Source: Ectothiorhodospira haloalkaliphila ATCC 51935
GTDB lineage: Bacteria; Pseudomonadota; Gammaproteobacteria; Ectothiorhodospirales; Ectothiorhodospiraceae
Assembly (NCBI RefSeq): GCF_000633935.1
Contig: NZ_KK214998.1
Span: 324,451-388,450, forward strand
Reading direction: 5' to 3'
DNA length: 64,000 nucleotides
Positions 1 through 18,030 of the stretch are shown piece by piece (within the stretch, counting starts at the first letter, position 1; each line of letters begins with the position of its first letter). Both the position numbers and the translations under genes were made by a program. The notes below the pieces were generated by a model, which saw only the letters and a program-made list of their open reading frames with translations, was not told the origin of the DNA and did no database searches.

Positions 1-2157
<2,157 letters not shown>

Positions 2158-2161
2158 TATA

Positions 2162-2184
2162 ACACCCAAGCAGTTTGAGGGTGT
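2162..2184 (+). other. 23S-5S spacer hairpin, possible processing stem
   Basis: ACACCC (2162-2167) pairs with GGGTGT (2179-2184) just after the 23S 3' end. A second stem, GTGATCC/GGATCAC (2231-2237 with 2251-2257), lies just before 5S. Such stems are typical of rRNA spacer processing. The spacer of about 108 bases holds no tRNA. Confidence 0.4.
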
Positions 2185-2265
2185 GCGGTCATCACAGCAA
2201 CATGACAACACCTGGAACTTTCCTGAATTGGTGATCCCATTGATTGAAATGGATCACACCCAGTT

Positions 2266-2384
2266 TGCCTGGCGGCCATGGCGAGTAGGAACCACCCGAT
2301 CCCATCTCGAACTCGGAAGTGAAACTGCTCAGCGCCGATGGTAGTGTGGGGCTTCCCCATGCGAGAGTAGGTCACTGCCAGGCT
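2266..2384 (+). rRNA. rrf: 5S ribosomal RNA
   Basis: About 119 bases, starting TGCCTGGCGGCCATGGCGAG and ending ACTGCCAGGCT, so the terminal helix closes on itself. The internal segments CGAACTCGGAAGTGAAAC and GCGCCGATGGTAGTGTGGGG are standard proteobacterial 5S. It lies about 108 bases after 23S and directly before a terminator, so it is the last gene of the rRNA operon. Confidence 0.96.
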
Positions 2385-2393
2385 CTTATCCTG

Positions 2394-2430
2394 AAAACCC
2401 CGATCGGTCAAACGGTCGGGGTTTTTTTTT
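2394..2430 (+). terminator. Rho-independent terminator of the rRNA operon
   Basis: AAAACCCCGA and TCGGGGTTTT form a stem around a short GTCAAAC-type loop, followed by an uninterrupted run of T (2422-2430). It sits 10 bases after 5S. Being nearly symmetric, with A's on the 5' side, it could also stop uvrA transcription arriving from the other strand. Confidence 0.9.
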
Positions 2431-2512
2431 GCCCGGCGTTCGGGGTGGCTCAGGCGCCCGGCGCTGCCTTGATGGGCTGGGGGGCGCTGCGCGGGAGCGA
2501 CTGGGACGGCCG

Positions 2513-5371
<2,859 letters not shown>

Positions 5372-5584
5372 GGAGTGATCGCTTCGAGGGGGCGGAAGGA
5401 GTGGATCCACCCCAGTGACAGATTGCAGGCAAACGACTAATGTAACATGATCCCCGCCCCCCAAGCCGTCCCGGCACAGGGGATCCGTGGGTCGGGGAGT
5501 GCGTCCGGCATCACGGATGATCCGGGCATCAGGGAATGATTCGAATCGATTTGAAATGGACCCAATGAGGCGTTAGGAGCGAAC

Positions 5585-6091
5585 ATGGCAAGAGGTATCA
5601 ATAAAGTCATCCTGGTGGGCAACCTGGGGAATGACCCGGAAGTGAAATACATGCCCAGTGGCTCGGCGGTGGCCAATGTGAGCATCGCCACCACGGATCG
5701 CTGGAAGGACAAGCAGAGCGGCGAGATGCAGGATCGCACCGAGTGGCACCGGGTGGTGTTCTTCGGTCGTCTGGCGGAGATCGCCGGGGAGTACCTGCGC
5801 AAGGGCTCCCAGGTGTATGTGGAGGGCCGTTTGCAAACGCGCAAATGGCAGACCCAGGACGGTCAGGATCGTTACAGCACCGAGATCGTGGCCAACGAGA
5901 TGCAGATGCTCGGTGGCCGGGGTGGCAGTGGAGGCGGTAGCTCCAGTGGCTTCGATTCCAGCGGCGGCCAGTGGGACCAGAGCCCACCCCGTGACCAGGG
6001 CGGTCCCGGATCATCCGGGGGGCAGTCCTCGGGTCAACCGTCCGGCTCGCGCCCCGGGCCCAGTGATTTTGATGACGATATACCGTTCTAA
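5585..6091 (+). CDS. ssb: Single-stranded DNA-binding protein
   Basis: Binds ssDNA as a tetramer in replication, recombination and repair. Of 168 residues, the N-terminal 110 are an OB fold ([37 protein letters not shown]). A Gly/Ser/Gln-rich flexible linker follows, then the acidic protein-interaction tip DDDIPF at the very C-terminus. AGGAGCG about 6 bases upstream of ATG 5585 is a good ribosome site. The divergent uvrA-ssb arrangement is conserved in gammaproteobacteria. A hairpin at 6321-6349 may terminate the transcript. Confidence 0.97.
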   Translation: MARGINKVILVGNLGNDPEVKYMPSGSAVANVSIATTDRWKDKQSGEMQDRTEWHRVVFFGRLAEIAGEYLRKGSQVYVEGRLQTRKWQTQDGQDRYSTEIVANEMQMLGGRGGSGGGSSSGFDSSGGQWDQSPPRDQGGPGSSGGQSSGQPSGSRPGPSDFDDDIPF

Positions 6092-6111
6092 ATAGGACCT
6101 GACATGCCCCC

Positions 6112-6199
6112 TGTGGGAGCGGGCCTGCCCGCGAAAGCGGCGGCCCCAATCCCCCAAGCGCTGCTAACGCAGCGATTCGCGGGCAGGCCCGCTCCCACA
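6112..6199. repeat. REP-type palindrome pair (Pseudomonas-like REP)
   Basis: A 24-base arm beginning TGTGGGAGCGGGCC (6112-6135) is perfectly inverted at 6176-6199 (ending GGCCCGCTCCCACA), with 40 bases between. The arm resembles the 'GTGGGAGCGGGCTTGCCCGCGAA' class of REP known from Pseudomonas. It lies in the 422-base gene-free interval 6092-6513 between ssb and miaB, with a second copy at 6361-6445. Confidence 0.85.
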
Positions 6200-6320
6200 A
6201 GGGTCGATCTGTCCCCACCGCTACCGGGCGGTCCCTCATGCCGGGCTGCCCCGCAGCTGGCGTTTTGGCGGGCCTTCTGAGACTGGATGCCTGTTCCAGG
6301 ATGATGCCCCCGCAGATTTG

Positions 6321-6349
6321 AGTGCCCCTGATGAAGGGGCACTGTTTTG
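6321..6349 (+). terminator. Possible ssb terminator
   Basis: AGTGCCCCT pairs with AGGGGCACT around a GATGA loop and is followed by GTTTTGG. The T-tract is short, so termination efficiency is uncertain. It lies between the two REP pairs downstream of ssb. Confidence 0.5.
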
Positions 6350-6360
6350 GTGGGGGCACC

Positions 6361-6445
6361 GTGGGAGCGGGCTTGCCCGCGAATGGCGGTGATGCCGGGC
6401 TTTTGGCCTGTGCCACCCGCATTCGCGGCCGGGGGGCGCTCCCAC
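6361..6445. repeat. Second REP palindrome pair
   Basis: GTGGGAGCGGGCTTGCCCGC (from 6361) and an imperfect inverse ending GGGCGCTCCCAC (to 6445) repeat the element at 6112-6199, with more divergence in the right arm. It ends about 70 bases before miaB. No coding sequence was recognised in 6092-6513. Confidence 0.8.
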
Positions 6446-6513
6446 AACAGGCGGCACACGGCCGGGCCCCATCGGCCCGCGACATTCAGCCGGATCACGG
6501 TTAAAATCTTCCC

Positions 6514-7884
6514 ATGACTCTCAAGATCCATATCCAGACCCACGGCTGCCAGATGAACGAGTATGACTCGGGCAAGATGGTGGACGTGCTGCGGGCTTCC
6601 CATGGGGCGGAGTTGACGGACGATCCTGCCTCGGCTGATCTGTTGCTGCTCAATACCTGCTCCATCCGCGAGAAGGCCCAGGAAAAGGTCTTTTCGCTGT
6701 TGGGCCGCTGGCGCCAGCTAAAGGACAGCCGCCCGGGCGTGCTGATCGGCGTGGGGGGCTGCGTGGCCAGTCAGGAAGGGGAGGTGCTGCGCGAGCGGGC
6801 GCCCTTCGTGGATCTGGTGTTCGGCCCCCAGACCTTGCATCGTCTTCCCGAAATGCTGGATCGCGCCCGCCGGGAGAAACAGCCGGTGGTGGATGTCTCC
6901 TTCCCCGAGATCGAGAAGTTCGACCGCCTGCCCGAGCCCCGGGCCGAGGGCCCCACGGCCTTTGTCTCGGTGATGGAGGGCTGCAGCAAGTACTGCACCT
7001 ACTGCGTCGTGCCCTTCACCCGCGGCGAGGAGATCAGCCGGCCTTTCGATGATGTGCTGGCCGAGGTGGCGCAGCTGGCCGCCCAGGGGGTGCGGGAGGT
7101 GAATCTGCTGGGGCAGAACGTGAATGCCTATCGTGGCCCCATGCATGATGGCGAGATCGCCGACCTGGCCCTGCTGATCCACTATGTGGCGGCGGTGGAC
7201 GGCATCGACCGCATCCGCTTCACCACCTCCCACCCGGTGGAGTTCTCCGACAGCCTCATCCAGGCCTTTGCCGATGTGCCCGAGCTGGCCAGCCACCTGC
7301 ATCTGCCGGTGCAGAGTGGTTCGGATCGCATCCTGGCGGCCATGAAGCGCGGCCACACGGCCCTGGAATACAAGTCCCGCATCCGGCGGCTGCGGGAGGC
7401 ACGCCCGGACCTGTCCCTGTCCTCGGATTTCATCGTGGGCTTTCCGGGTGAGACCGACACCGACTTCGAGGCCACCATGCGACTGATTGAGGACCTGGGG
7501 TTCGATCAGTCCTTCAGTTTCATCTACAGCCCTCGCCCGGGCACGCCGGCTGCCAATCTGGAGGACTCCGTACCCCTGGAGGTGAAGAAGGCGCGCCTGC
7601 AACGCCTGCAGGATCGCATCAACGCATCGGCGCGGGCCATCAGCGAGGCCATGGTGGGTTCGGTGGAAACCGTGCTGGTGGAGGGCCCGTCCCGCAAGGA
7701 TCCGGCCTGCATGGCCGGTCGCACCGCCAATCACCGCATGGTCAACTTCCCCGGTGGCCCGGAGCTGTTGGGGCGTTTTGTCCCCGTGCGCATCACCCAG
7801 GCCATGAGCAACTCCCTGCGCGGTGAACTCGTGCGTGATCCCGCACACCCACGACCGACGCCCGTGGCGGCGAACGGCGCCTGA
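6514..7884 (+). CDS. miaB: tRNA-2-methylthio-N6-isopentenyladenosine37 synthase
   Basis: Radical-SAM methylthiotransferase that adds the 2-methylthio group to i6A37 of tRNAs. The 456 residues show the UPF0004 domain with three cluster cysteines (C12 in GCQMN, C49 in NTCS, C83 in GGCV). The radical-SAM motif is CSKYCTYC (C157, C161, C164), and a TRAM-like C-terminal region ends the protein. It heads the conserved miaB-phoH-ybeY-corC-lnt run. The length is normal for MiaB and the N-terminus matches the family. Confidence 0.97.
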   Translation: MTLKIHIQTHGCQMNEYDSGKMVDVLRASHGAELTDDPASADLLLLNTCSIREKAQEKVFSLLGRWRQLKDSRPGVLIGVGGCVASQEGEVLRERAPFVDLVFGPQTLHRLPEMLDRARREKQPVVDVSFPEIEKFDRLPEPRAEGPTAFVSVMEGCSKYCTYCVVPFTRGEEISRPFDDVLAEVAQLAAQGVREVNLLGQNVNAYRGPMHDGEIADLALLIHYVAAVDGIDRIRFTTSHPVEFSDSLIQAFADVPELASHLHLPVQSGSDRILAAMKRGHTALEYKSRIRRLREARPDLSLSSDFIVGFPGETDTDFEATMRLIEDLGFDQSFSFIYSPRPGTPAANLEDSVPLEVKKARLQRLQDRINASARAISEAMVGSVETVLVEGPSRKDPACMAGRTANHRMVNFPGGPELLGRFVPVRITQAMSNSLRGELVRDPAHPRPTPVAANGA

Positions 7885-7935
7885 TCCAGCTATACTTTTC
7901 AAGACACGCAACACGTCCAGTGGCCTGACCCGACC

Positions 7936-8949
7936 TTGACAGATCAACCTGCCGACCCCAAATCCGCGGCCCGACCCTCCTCTGTGGAGTTGTCGCTGGA
8001 GCCCGCTGACAACCTGCGCCTGGCCAATCTCTGTGGCCAGTTTGATGAACACCTTCGATTGCTGGAAAAGCGCCTGGGGGTGGAAATCAATAACCGGGGC
8101 GCCCGCTTCAATATCATTGGTGACACGGAGCCTGCCCAGGCCGGTGCCGAGGTGATTCGTGATCTATATCGCATCACTGCGGGCGAGGCCCTGACGCCCG
8201 AGCGGGTGCACCTGCACCTGCAGGAGTCTCAGGTGGACCTGCTCATGGAGCGCCGGGACAGTGCCGCCGACGAGGATGAGCCCGTCCTGCGCCTGCGCCG
8301 CGGCGTGATCCGGGGGCGCGGTGCCCATCAGATGCGTTATCTGCGCAACATCCGCACCCACGATCTCAATTTTGGCGTGGGTCCTGCGGGGACCGGCAAG
8401 ACCTATCTGGCCGTGGCCGCTGCCTGCGAGGCTCTGGAGACGGACCGGGTGCGTCGCCTGGTGCTGGTGCGCCCGGCGGTGGAGGCGGGTGAACGCCTGG
8501 GATTCCTGCCGGGGGATCTGGCCCAGAAGATCGACCCCTATCTGCGTCCCATGTACGACGCGCTTTACGAGATGCTGGGATTCGAGAAGGTGGCCAAACT
8601 TCAGGAACGCAGCGTCATCGAGGTGGCCCCGCTGGCCTATATGCGCGGGCGCACGCTCAATGATGCCTTCGTGATCCTGGATGAAGCCCAGAACACCACA
8701 CCGGAACAGATGAAGATGTTCCTCACCCGCATCGGCTTTGGCTCCACCGCCGTGGTCAACGGGGACGTGACGCAGACGGACCTTCCCCATCCCCGGCAGT
8801 CGGGTCTGCGCCATGGGGTGGAAATCCTCAAGGATGTGAAGGGCGTCAGCTTCACCTTCTTCACCGCCCGGGACGTGGTGCGCCATCCCCTGGTGCAGCG
8901 TATTGTCGAGGCCTATGACGCCGGAGATGCCGGCGGCCAGGGTGCCTGA
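7936..8949 (+). CDS. phoH: PhoH-like ATPase (YbeZ)
   Basis: PhoH-family P-loop ATPase, partner of the YbeY RNase in rRNA and ribosome quality work. The 337-residue frame has Walker A GPAGTGKTYLAV, Walker B VILDEAQN and the following TTPEQMKMFLTRIG typical of the family. No ATG is available near the 5' end: the candidate starts are TTG 7936 (used here) and in-frame GTG 7984, which leads directly into the conserved SVELSLEP stretch. A TATACT hexamer at 7891-7896 could be a promoter -10 within the gap after miaB. The stop is 2 bases from ybeY. Confidence 0.94.
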   Translation: MTDQPADPKSAARPSSVELSLEPADNLRLANLCGQFDEHLRLLEKRLGVEINNRGARFNIIGDTEPAQAGAEVIRDLYRITAGEALTPERVHLHLQESQVDLLMERRDSAADEDEPVLRLRRGVIRGRGAHQMRYLRNIRTHDLNFGVGPAGTGKTYLAVAAACEALETDRVRRLVLVRPAVEAGERLGFLPGDLAQKIDPYLRPMYDALYEMLGFEKVAKLQERSVIEVAPLAYMRGRTLNDAFVILDEAQNTTPEQMKMFLTRIGFGSTAVVNGDVTQTDLPHPRQSGLRHGVEILKDVKGVSFTFFTARDVVRHPLVQRIVEAYDAGDAGGQGA

Positions 8950-8951
8950 CC

Positions 8952-9428
8952 ATGGACTCTCGGACCCAGGTCCAGTATGCGGTGCCTCGCCGGGGCATCC
9001 CCGCCCCCGTGTCCCTGAGCCGTTGGGTGGATCTGGCACGCCAGGGCGCCCCGGGTTCCGTGGTCATCCGGGTTGTGGACGAGCATGAGAGCGCCCAGCT
9101 CAATGGCGCCTATCGTGGCAAGCGGGGCCCCACCAATGTCCTGTCCTTCCCCTTCGAGGCGCCGGAAGGCATTCCGGTGGATCATCTGGGCGATCTGGTG
9201 ATCTGCGCCCCTGTGGTGGCCCGCGAGGCCCGGGAGCAGGGCAAGGCGTCCCGCAGTCACTGGGCTCACATGGTGATCCACGGCGTCCTGCATCTGCGCG
9301 GTTACGACCATCTGGACGAGGCCGATGCACACGAGATGGAAACGATTGAAACATTGCTGATGGCAGAATGCGGTTATGACGACCCCTATTCCCTCCCTGA
9401 CAACCCCTCTGAAACGACACCCTCATGA
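8952..9428 (+). CDS. ybeY: Endoribonuclease / rRNA maturation factor YbeY
   Basis: Single-strand-specific metallo-RNase needed for 16S 3'-end maturation and 70S quality control. In 158 residues the Zn-binding signature HGVLHLRGYDH is complete (H110, H114, H120). The conserved RGKRGPTNVLSFPF precedes it at about 55-68. It follows phoH by 2 bases and overlaps the start of corC by 4 (ATGA), indicating coupled translation in one operon. Confidence 0.96.
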   Translation: MDSRTQVQYAVPRRGIPAPVSLSRWVDLARQGAPGSVVIRVVDEHESAQLNGAYRGKRGPTNVLSFPFEAPEGIPVDHLGDLVICAPVVAREAREQGKASRSHWAHMVIHGVLHLRGYDHLDEADAHEMETIETLLMAECGYDDPYSLPDNPSETTPS

Positions 9429-10297
9429 ACACTGATCGATCTAGTCACCCCGGGACCCGCAGCTGGGTGGAGCGCTTCAGCCTCGCCCTCTCCTCGGAGC
9501 CCCGGGATCGTAGCCAGTTGGTGGAACTGCTGCGCAATGCCCACCAGCGCCAGATCATCGATCCGGATGCCCTGGGGATGCTTGAGGGCGTGATGCAGGT
9601 GGCCGACATGCAGGTGCGGGATATCATGATCCCGCGGGCACAGATGGATGTGGTGAACCGGGATGCCCGGCTTGATGAAATCGTGCCCTTTTTGGCGGAA
9701 TCGGCCCATTCCCGCTTTCCCGTGATCGGTGATGACCGGGATGAAGTGGTGGGCATTTTGCTGGCCAAGGACATGCTGCGTTATTTCACCCCGGAGGGGG
9801 CGGAGGGTTTCGACATGCAGGACATCCTGCGCCCCGCCGTGTTCGTCCCAGAGGCCAAGCGGCTGAATATCCTGCTCAAGGAGTTTCGGAACAGCCGCAA
9901 CCACATGGCCATCGTCGTGGACGAGTATGGTGGCGTGGCCGGACTGGTCACCATCGAGGATGTGCTGGAACAGATCGTCGGCGAGATCGATGACGAGCAC
10001 GATATCGACGATTTTCTTACCCATATCCTGCGTCATACCAATGGCCGCTTCACCGTCAAGGCACTCACTCCCATCGAGGAGTTCAACGCCTATTTCAACA
10101 CCCAGTACAGCGACGAGGCCTTCGACACCATCGGCGGTTTCATCGTCCATCGATTCGGGCATGTACCCAAGCGGGGCGAGGAGCTGGTATTCGATCGTTT
10201 CCACGTGCGCGTGCTGCGCGCCGATAACCGCCGTGTTCATCTGTTGGAGCTCAGCTACCGGGACATGCCCGCAGTTGAATCCGAAAACGCCTCCTGA
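9425..10297 (+). CDS. corC: CBS-domain protein of the HlyC/CorC family
   Basis: 290 residues with two CBS domains (about 65-190; hallmarks VRDIMIPRAQMDVV and MAIVVDEYGGVAGLVTIEDVLEQIVGEI), followed by a C-terminal CorC/transporter-associated domain. The family is linked to Mg2+/Co2+ efflux. It lacks the N-terminal DUF21 membrane domain, as in E. coli YbeX, so it is probably cytoplasmic. It overlaps ybeY by 4 bases and is followed by lnt after 36 bases. Confidence 0.93.
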   Translation: MNTDRSSHPGTRSWVERFSLALSSEPRDRSQLVELLRNAHQRQIIDPDALGMLEGVMQVADMQVRDIMIPRAQMDVVNRDARLDEIVPFLAESAHSRFPVIGDDRDEVVGILLAKDMLRYFTPEGAEGFDMQDILRPAVFVPEAKRLNILLKEFRNSRNHMAIVVDEYGGVAGLVTIEDVLEQIVGEIDDEHDIDDFLTHILRHTNGRFTVKALTPIEEFNAYFNTQYSDEAFDTIGGFIVHRFGHVPKRGEELVFDRFHVRVLRADNRRVHLLELSYRDMPAVESENAS

Positions 10298-10333
10298 CTG
10301 CGGTCCCGCTGACGTTAAAGACCCCTCCCTCCC

Positions 10334-11872
10334 ATGACTGCATCCGTTTCGGACCTCTCTCTGCCGCGGCGCATTGAGCAACACCCGCGCCTGGCGGCCC
10401 TGGTGGCCGCCCTGGCCGGTGTGCTGCAGGTGCTTGCCTTCGCACCTTTTGAAGTGCGTGCCCTGAGCATTCTGGCCCCCGCCATCCTCTTCATCCTCTG
10501 GGTGGGTGCCAGCCCGCGCCAGGCCGCCTGGCGGGGCTATGCCTTTGGGGTGGGCCTGTTTGGTGCGGGCGTCTACTGGGTGTATCACAGCCTGCACCTG
10601 TTCGGGGCGGCCATCGCGCCCCTGGCGGCCCTGATCACGGCGGGTTTCGTGCTGGCCCTGGCCCTGTTCCCGGCCTTCATGGGCTACCTGGTGGCGCGTT
10701 TGCGCGTGCGGATGCCCGGGCCCTGGGCATTGATCCTGCTGATGCCGGCCCTGTGGGTGCTGTTTGAATGGTGGCGGGGCTGGTTCCTCACCGGCTTCCC
10801 CTGGCTGCTGCTGGGGACGGCCCATCTGGACACCCAACTGGCTGGCTACGTGCCGGTGGTGGGTGTCTTTGGAGTGAGTGCGCTGGTGGCGGTGATGGCC
10901 GGCTGCCTGGCCTGGGGACTGATTCGCGGGCAACGGGCAGCACTGTGGGCCGGCGGTGTCATCCTGGCCCTGTGGCTGGGCGGTGCGCTGCTCTCCCAGG
11001 TGGAGTGGACGCGTCCCACCGGCCAGCCCCTCACCGCCAGTCTGCTCCAGGGCAACGTCGCCCAGGAGGAGAAACTGCTGCCGGAGCATCTGCCCCAGTC
11101 CATGGCCCTGTACGCCCAACTCACGGAGGAGGCCTTTGGCAGCGATTTGATCGTCTGGCCCGAGACCGCGGTACCCACCTTTCACCGCCGACTGGAGCCG
11201 GAATTTCTCGGCCCCCTGGCCCGGGCGGCGCGGGCCCAGGGCAGCACGATGATCACCGGCATCTTCACCTACGATCCGGAAACCGGGAACATGTACAACA
11301 GCATTGCCCGTCTGGATGGGGCAGGCGAGGCCGAGTTCTACCACAAGCGCAAACTGGTGCCCTTTGGTGAGTATCTGCCGTTGCGGGGCCTGCTCATGTG
11401 GCTGGACGACTTCATCGAACTGCCCATGGCGGACCTGTCCCGTGGGCACGGAGGCTGGACCCTGAAGGCGGCGGGGGTCATTCTGGGACCCTCCATCTGC
11501 TACGAGGATGCCTTTGGCTCGCAGATCATCCGCGCGCTGCCCCGGGCCCAGTTGCTGGTGAATGTGACCAACGACGCATGGTTCGGCGATTCCATCGCCC
11601 CTCATCAGCATCTCGAGATCGCCCGGGCCCGCAGCCTGGAAACGGGGCGTGAAATGCTGCGGGCCACCAACACGGGTATTTCAGCGGTCATCGACCATCG
11701 GGGCCGCATACGGGATCAGTCACCCCAGTTCGAGACCCATGTGCTGACCGGACACACACAACCCCGGGATGGGGCCACCCCCTACGTGATCTGGGGCAAC
11801 TGGCCGGTGGTCCTGTGGGCTGTTGCCATGGTGGTGGCCCTGCCGCTGCTGGCCCGCCGTCGCACCACCTGA
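10334..11872 (+). CDS. lnt: Apolipoprotein N-acyltransferase
   Basis: Inner-membrane enzyme that N-acylates the terminal cysteine of lipoproteins. 512 residues: about 200 N-terminal residues form several transmembrane helices, followed by a periplasmic nitrilase-like domain. The catalytic triad is visible as Glu in IVWPETAVP (about 277), Lys in YHKRKLVPFGEYLP (about 338-340) and Cys in GPSICYEDAFG (about 389). One more membrane helix lies near the C-terminus (WPVVLWAVAMVVALPLL). It closes the miaB-phoH-ybeY-corC-lnt run. Confidence 0.96.
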   Translation: MTASVSDLSLPRRIEQHPRLAALVAALAGVLQVLAFAPFEVRALSILAPAILFILWVGASPRQAAWRGYAFGVGLFGAGVYWVYHSLHLFGAAIAPLAALITAGFVLALALFPAFMGYLVARLRVRMPGPWALILLMPALWVLFEWWRGWFLTGFPWLLLGTAHLDTQLAGYVPVVGVFGVSALVAVMAGCLAWGLIRGQRAALWAGGVILALWLGGALLSQVEWTRPTGQPLTASLLQGNVAQEEKLLPEHLPQSMALYAQLTEEAFGSDLIVWPETAVPTFHRRLEPEFLGPLARAARAQGSTMITGIFTYDPETGNMYNSIARLDGAGEAEFYHKRKLVPFGEYLPLRGLLMWLDDFIELPMADLSRGHGGWTLKAAGVILGPSICYEDAFGSQIIRALPRAQLLVNVTNDAWFGDSIAPHQHLEIARARSLETGREMLRATNTGISAVIDHRGRIRDQSPQFETHVLTGHTQPRDGATPYVIWGNWPVVLWAVAMVVALPLLARRRTT

Positions 11873-11902
11873 GCGACGGCCCTGGCTGCCCCGCCCGTCG
11901 CT

Positions 11903-12436
11903 TCAGCCCCGTACGCGGTGAAATTCGGTGGCGCGGCATTTGGGGCAGGGTGGGATGCGCCCGCTTTCGGTGAAGTGCAGCTCCTTGCCGCACTTGTCGC
12001 AGCGGAGCACACCCGGGCCAGCCACTTCACCGGTATGCCAGACGCCCACCACCCGGGCCTGGGCCTCCAGTTCTGCCAGTTCCACCCGGGTGCGATCGGC
12101 AATGGAGCCCAGCAGGTCCAGCAGCCGGGCCTCGATCAGTTGCAGGTCCATGCGGAACCATGTCTGGTAGTCGCGGCTGGACTCGGTCAGGTAGTCGCCC
12201 ATGTCGTGCAGGTCCCGGCGGATGTAATCGGCCACCTCGTGCGCCTCTTCCCGAGTGATCTCCCCCAGGTCCACCGCCCGCTTGCGGGCATGCTGAATGG
12301 CCTGCTCCAGACTGGGCGCAGCCCGCTCCTCAGCCGTTTCCACGGCATGCTTCACCCGCTCCAGCATGGTGTCGTAGGCATGGGCCAGAGTGTCCTTCAC
12401 CGGATGTTCTGATTTTTGCTGCTCTTGTTCGGCCAT
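11903..12436 (-). CDS. DUF1451 zinc-ribbon protein (YbeL-like)
   Basis: 177 residues: a long, charged, probably coiled-coil helical region (about 1-130), then a C-terminal zinc ribbon with CDKCGKELHF and PPCPKCRATEF. This fits the DUF1451/YbeL family, whose role is unknown. In E. coli ybeL also neighbours leuS-lptE-holA. A clear ribosome site (AGGAGGGC) precedes ATG 12436. It is convergent with lnt and divergent from leuS. Confidence 0.85.
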   Translation of the reverse strand: MAEQEQQKSEHPVKDTLAHAYDTMLERVKHAVETAEERAAPSLEQAIQHARKRAVDLGEITREEAHEVADYIRRDLHDMGDYLTESSRDYQTWFRMDLQLIEARLLDLLGSIADRTRVELAELEAQARVVGVWHTGEVAGPGVLRCDKCGKELHFTESGRIPPCPKCRATEFHRVRG

Positions 12437-12465
12437 GGTTGTGCCCTCCTGGTGGAAATCGCTGA

Positions 12466-15674
<3,209 letters not shown>

Positions 15675-15685
15675 GCCTGCAGCCC

Positions 15686-16726
15686 ATGCAGCTTCGTCCC
15701 GAGCAACTGGAGTCTCACCTGGAAAAGGCCCTGGCGCCCATCTATCTGCTCTCCGGTGACGAGCCCTTGCAATTGATGGAAGCGGCGGATGCCGTGCGCG
15801 CCGCCGCCCGGGTCCAGGGCGTGGAGGATCGTGAGGTCTTCAACGTGGACAAGGGGTTTGACTGGGAGCAACTCTCCGCCGCCGCCGAGAGTCTGTCCCT
15901 GTTCGCCCGCCGACGCCTGCTGGAGTTGCGCATGCCCACGGGCAAGCCGGGCGCTCATGGCAGCAAGGTGCTGCAGGCCTACGCCCGGCGACCGGCAGAG
16001 GACACAGTACTCCTGATCGAGACCGGTCGACTGGACGCCAGTGACCGCAAGACTGCCTGGTGCAAGGCTCTGGAATCGGCGGGTGTGCTGGTGCAGGTGT
16101 GGCCGCTGGATCTGGCCGGCACCCAGGGCTGGATGCAGCGGCGAATGCGCCGGCATGGTCTGCAGCCCACCGCCGATGCGTTGCGTCTGCTGTCAGAACG
16201 CGTGGAGGGCAACCTGCTGGCCGCAACTCAGGAGATCGACAAGCTTGTGTTGCTGAGCGGCCCGGGGCCGGTGGATGCCGATGCGGTGCTGAGCGCCGTG
16301 GCCGACAGTGCCCGCTTCGGCGTTTTCGACCTGGTGGATGCGGCCCTGGCAGGCGAAACTGCCCGGGCCGTGCGTGTGCTCCAGGGCCTGAGGGATGAGG
16401 GCATCGAGGCGGTGCTGGTGCTCTGGGCCCTGGCCCGGGAAATCCGCAGCCTGCATCGCATGGCCGAACAGGTGGAGGCCAACAAACCGGTCCAGCAGAT
16501 CCTGAGCGGCGTGCGCCCCCAGCGCCGTCAGCCCATCGTGCGTCAGGCGCTGCGGCGCCATGGTGAGATGGGCCTTGGGCGCCTGCTGGCCAGCTGCGCC
16601 CGGGTGGATCGGGCCATCAAGGGCCGCCATCCGGGCAACCCCTGGGATGAGTTGTTAGACTTGACCTTGAATCTGGCGGGGACCCGTGTGGTCCCGGACC
16701 ATTCCCCTCTGACAGGAACACCGTAG
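15686..16726 (+). CDS. holA: DNA polymerase III delta subunit
   Basis: Clamp-loader subunit that opens the beta clamp. 346 residues with the HolA N-terminus ([23 protein letters not shown]) and a delta-type AAA+ fold without functional Walker motifs. The C-terminal collar contains [13 protein letters not shown]. It follows lptE by 11 bases; its stop shares a base with the GTG start of proA. Confidence 0.95.
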   Translation: MQLRPEQLESHLEKALAPIYLLSGDEPLQLMEAADAVRAAARVQGVEDREVFNVDKGFDWEQLSAAAESLSLFARRRLLELRMPTGKPGAHGSKVLQAYARRPAEDTVLLIETGRLDASDRKTAWCKALESAGVLVQVWPLDLAGTQGWMQRRMRRHGLQPTADALRLLSERVEGNLLAATQEIDKLVLLSGPGPVDADAVLSAVADSARFGVFDLVDAALAGETARAVRVLQGLRDEGIEAVLVLWALAREIRSLHRMAEQVEANKPVQQILSGVRPQRRQPIVRQALRRHGEMGLGRLLASCARVDRAIKGRHPGNPWDELLDLTLNLAGTRVVPDHSPLTGTP

Positions 16727-18000
16727 TGTCCGATACAGCAAACGATGACATCCGGAACATGATGCAGGAGATGGGTCATCAGGCCCGTGCTGCGTCCCGG
16801 GAACTGGCGCGGGCCGAGTCCGGCGCCAAGAATGCCGCGCTCACGGCCATGGCGGAGTTGATCGAGCAGCGTGCCGATCAACTCATGACGGAAAACCGCA
16901 AGGATCTGGAGGCTGGTGAGCGTAACGGCCTGGATGCAGCCATGCTGGACCGGCTGGCCTTCACCCCGGAGCGCCTCGGCGTCATGGCCGAAGGCCTGCG
17001 TCAGATTGCCGCACTGCCGGATCCGGTGGGGGCCATCAGTGATCTGAATTATCGCCCCAGCGGTATTCAGGTGGGGCGCATGCGGGTGCCCCTGGGGGTG
17101 ATCGGCATCATCTTCGAATCCCGGCCCAACGTCACCGTGGACGCCGCCGGCCTGTGTCTCAAATCCGGCAACGCGGCCATCCTGCGGGGCGGCTCCGAGG
17201 CCATTCATTCCAACCAGGCCCTGGCTGGCTGCATCCGTGATGGCCTGGCCGCCGCGGGCCTGCCGGCGAATGCGGTGCAGGTTGTTGCCACCACCGACCG
17301 TGCGGCCGTGGGTGCCCTGCTGCGCCTGAAGGATCACGTGGATGTGATCGTGCCCCGGGGCGGCAAGAGCCTGATCGCCCGGGTGAGCGAGGAATCCCTG
17401 ATCCCGGTGATCAAGCACCTGGACGGCATCTGCCATGTGTACATCGATGACCACGCTCAGCTGGACAAGGCCACGCGGGTCACCGTGAACGCCAAGACAC
17501 AGCGCTACGGCACCTGCAATACCCTGGAAACCCTGCTGGTGGCCGAGGGCATTGCCCCCCGCGCCCTCAAGGCCCTCAAGCCCCTGTTCGATGAAAAGGG
17601 CGTGGAACTGCGCGGATGTCCACGTACCCGCGATTTCCTGCCGGATATCGCCCAGGCCTCGGATGCGGACTGGGATACCGAATACCTGGCCCCGGTGCTG
17701 TCCATCCGGGTGGTGGCAGGTCTGGATGAGGCCATCGAGCACATCAACACCCATGGTTCCCAGCATACCGACAGCATCATCACCGAGGACTACACCCGTG
17801 CCCGGCGCTTCCTGCGCGAGGTGGATTCCAGTTCCGTGATGGTCAATACCTCCACCCGCTTCGCCGACGGGTTCGAATACGGCCTGGGTGCCGAGATCGG
17901 CATCAGCACCGACAAGTTGCATGCCCGCGGGCCGGTGGGTCTGGAGGGGCTCACCACCCTCAAGTTCATCGTTCTGGGTGATGGCCATGTACGTGGCTGA
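16726..18000 (+). CDS. proA: Gamma-glutamyl phosphate reductase (proline synthesis)
   Basis: NADPH-dependent reduction of gamma-glutamyl phosphate to glutamate-5-semialdehyde. 424 residues from GTG 16726, which overlaps the holA stop by one base. Family marks include [45 protein letters not shown] and the catalytic cysteine in [13 protein letters not shown]. The proA-nadD-rsfS-rlmH order is the same as in Pseudomonas. Confidence 0.97.
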   Translation: MSDTANDDIRNMMQEMGHQARAASRELARAESGAKNAALTAMAELIEQRADQLMTENRKDLEAGERNGLDAAMLDRLAFTPERLGVMAEGLRQIAALPDPVGAISDLNYRPSGIQVGRMRVPLGVIGIIFESRPNVTVDAAGLCLKSGNAAILRGGSEAIHSNQALAGCIRDGLAAAGLPANAVQVVATTDRAAVGALLRLKDHVDVIVPRGGKSLIARVSEESLIPVIKHLDGICHVYIDDHAQLDKATRVTVNAKTQRYGTCNTLETLLVAEGIAPRALKALKPLFDEKGVELRGCPRTRDFLPDIAQASDADWDTEYLAPVLSIRVVAGLDEAIEHINTHGSQHTDSIITEDYTRARRFLREVDSSSVMVNTSTRFADGFEYGLGAEIGISTDKLHARGPVGLEGLTTLKFIVLGDGHVRG

Positions 18001-18030
18001 TCAGGGTGGAGTGAGGCGCCCGTTGGACTC

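Noticed and set aside
2158-2265. Possible tRNA between 23S and 5S
   Set aside because: No cloverleaf or TTCGA-type T-loop; only two simple stems are visible.
9386-11611. 741-codon open frame opposite corC and lnt
   Set aside because: Antisense shadow spanning two well-supported genes, with low-complexity His/Gln/Gly composition.
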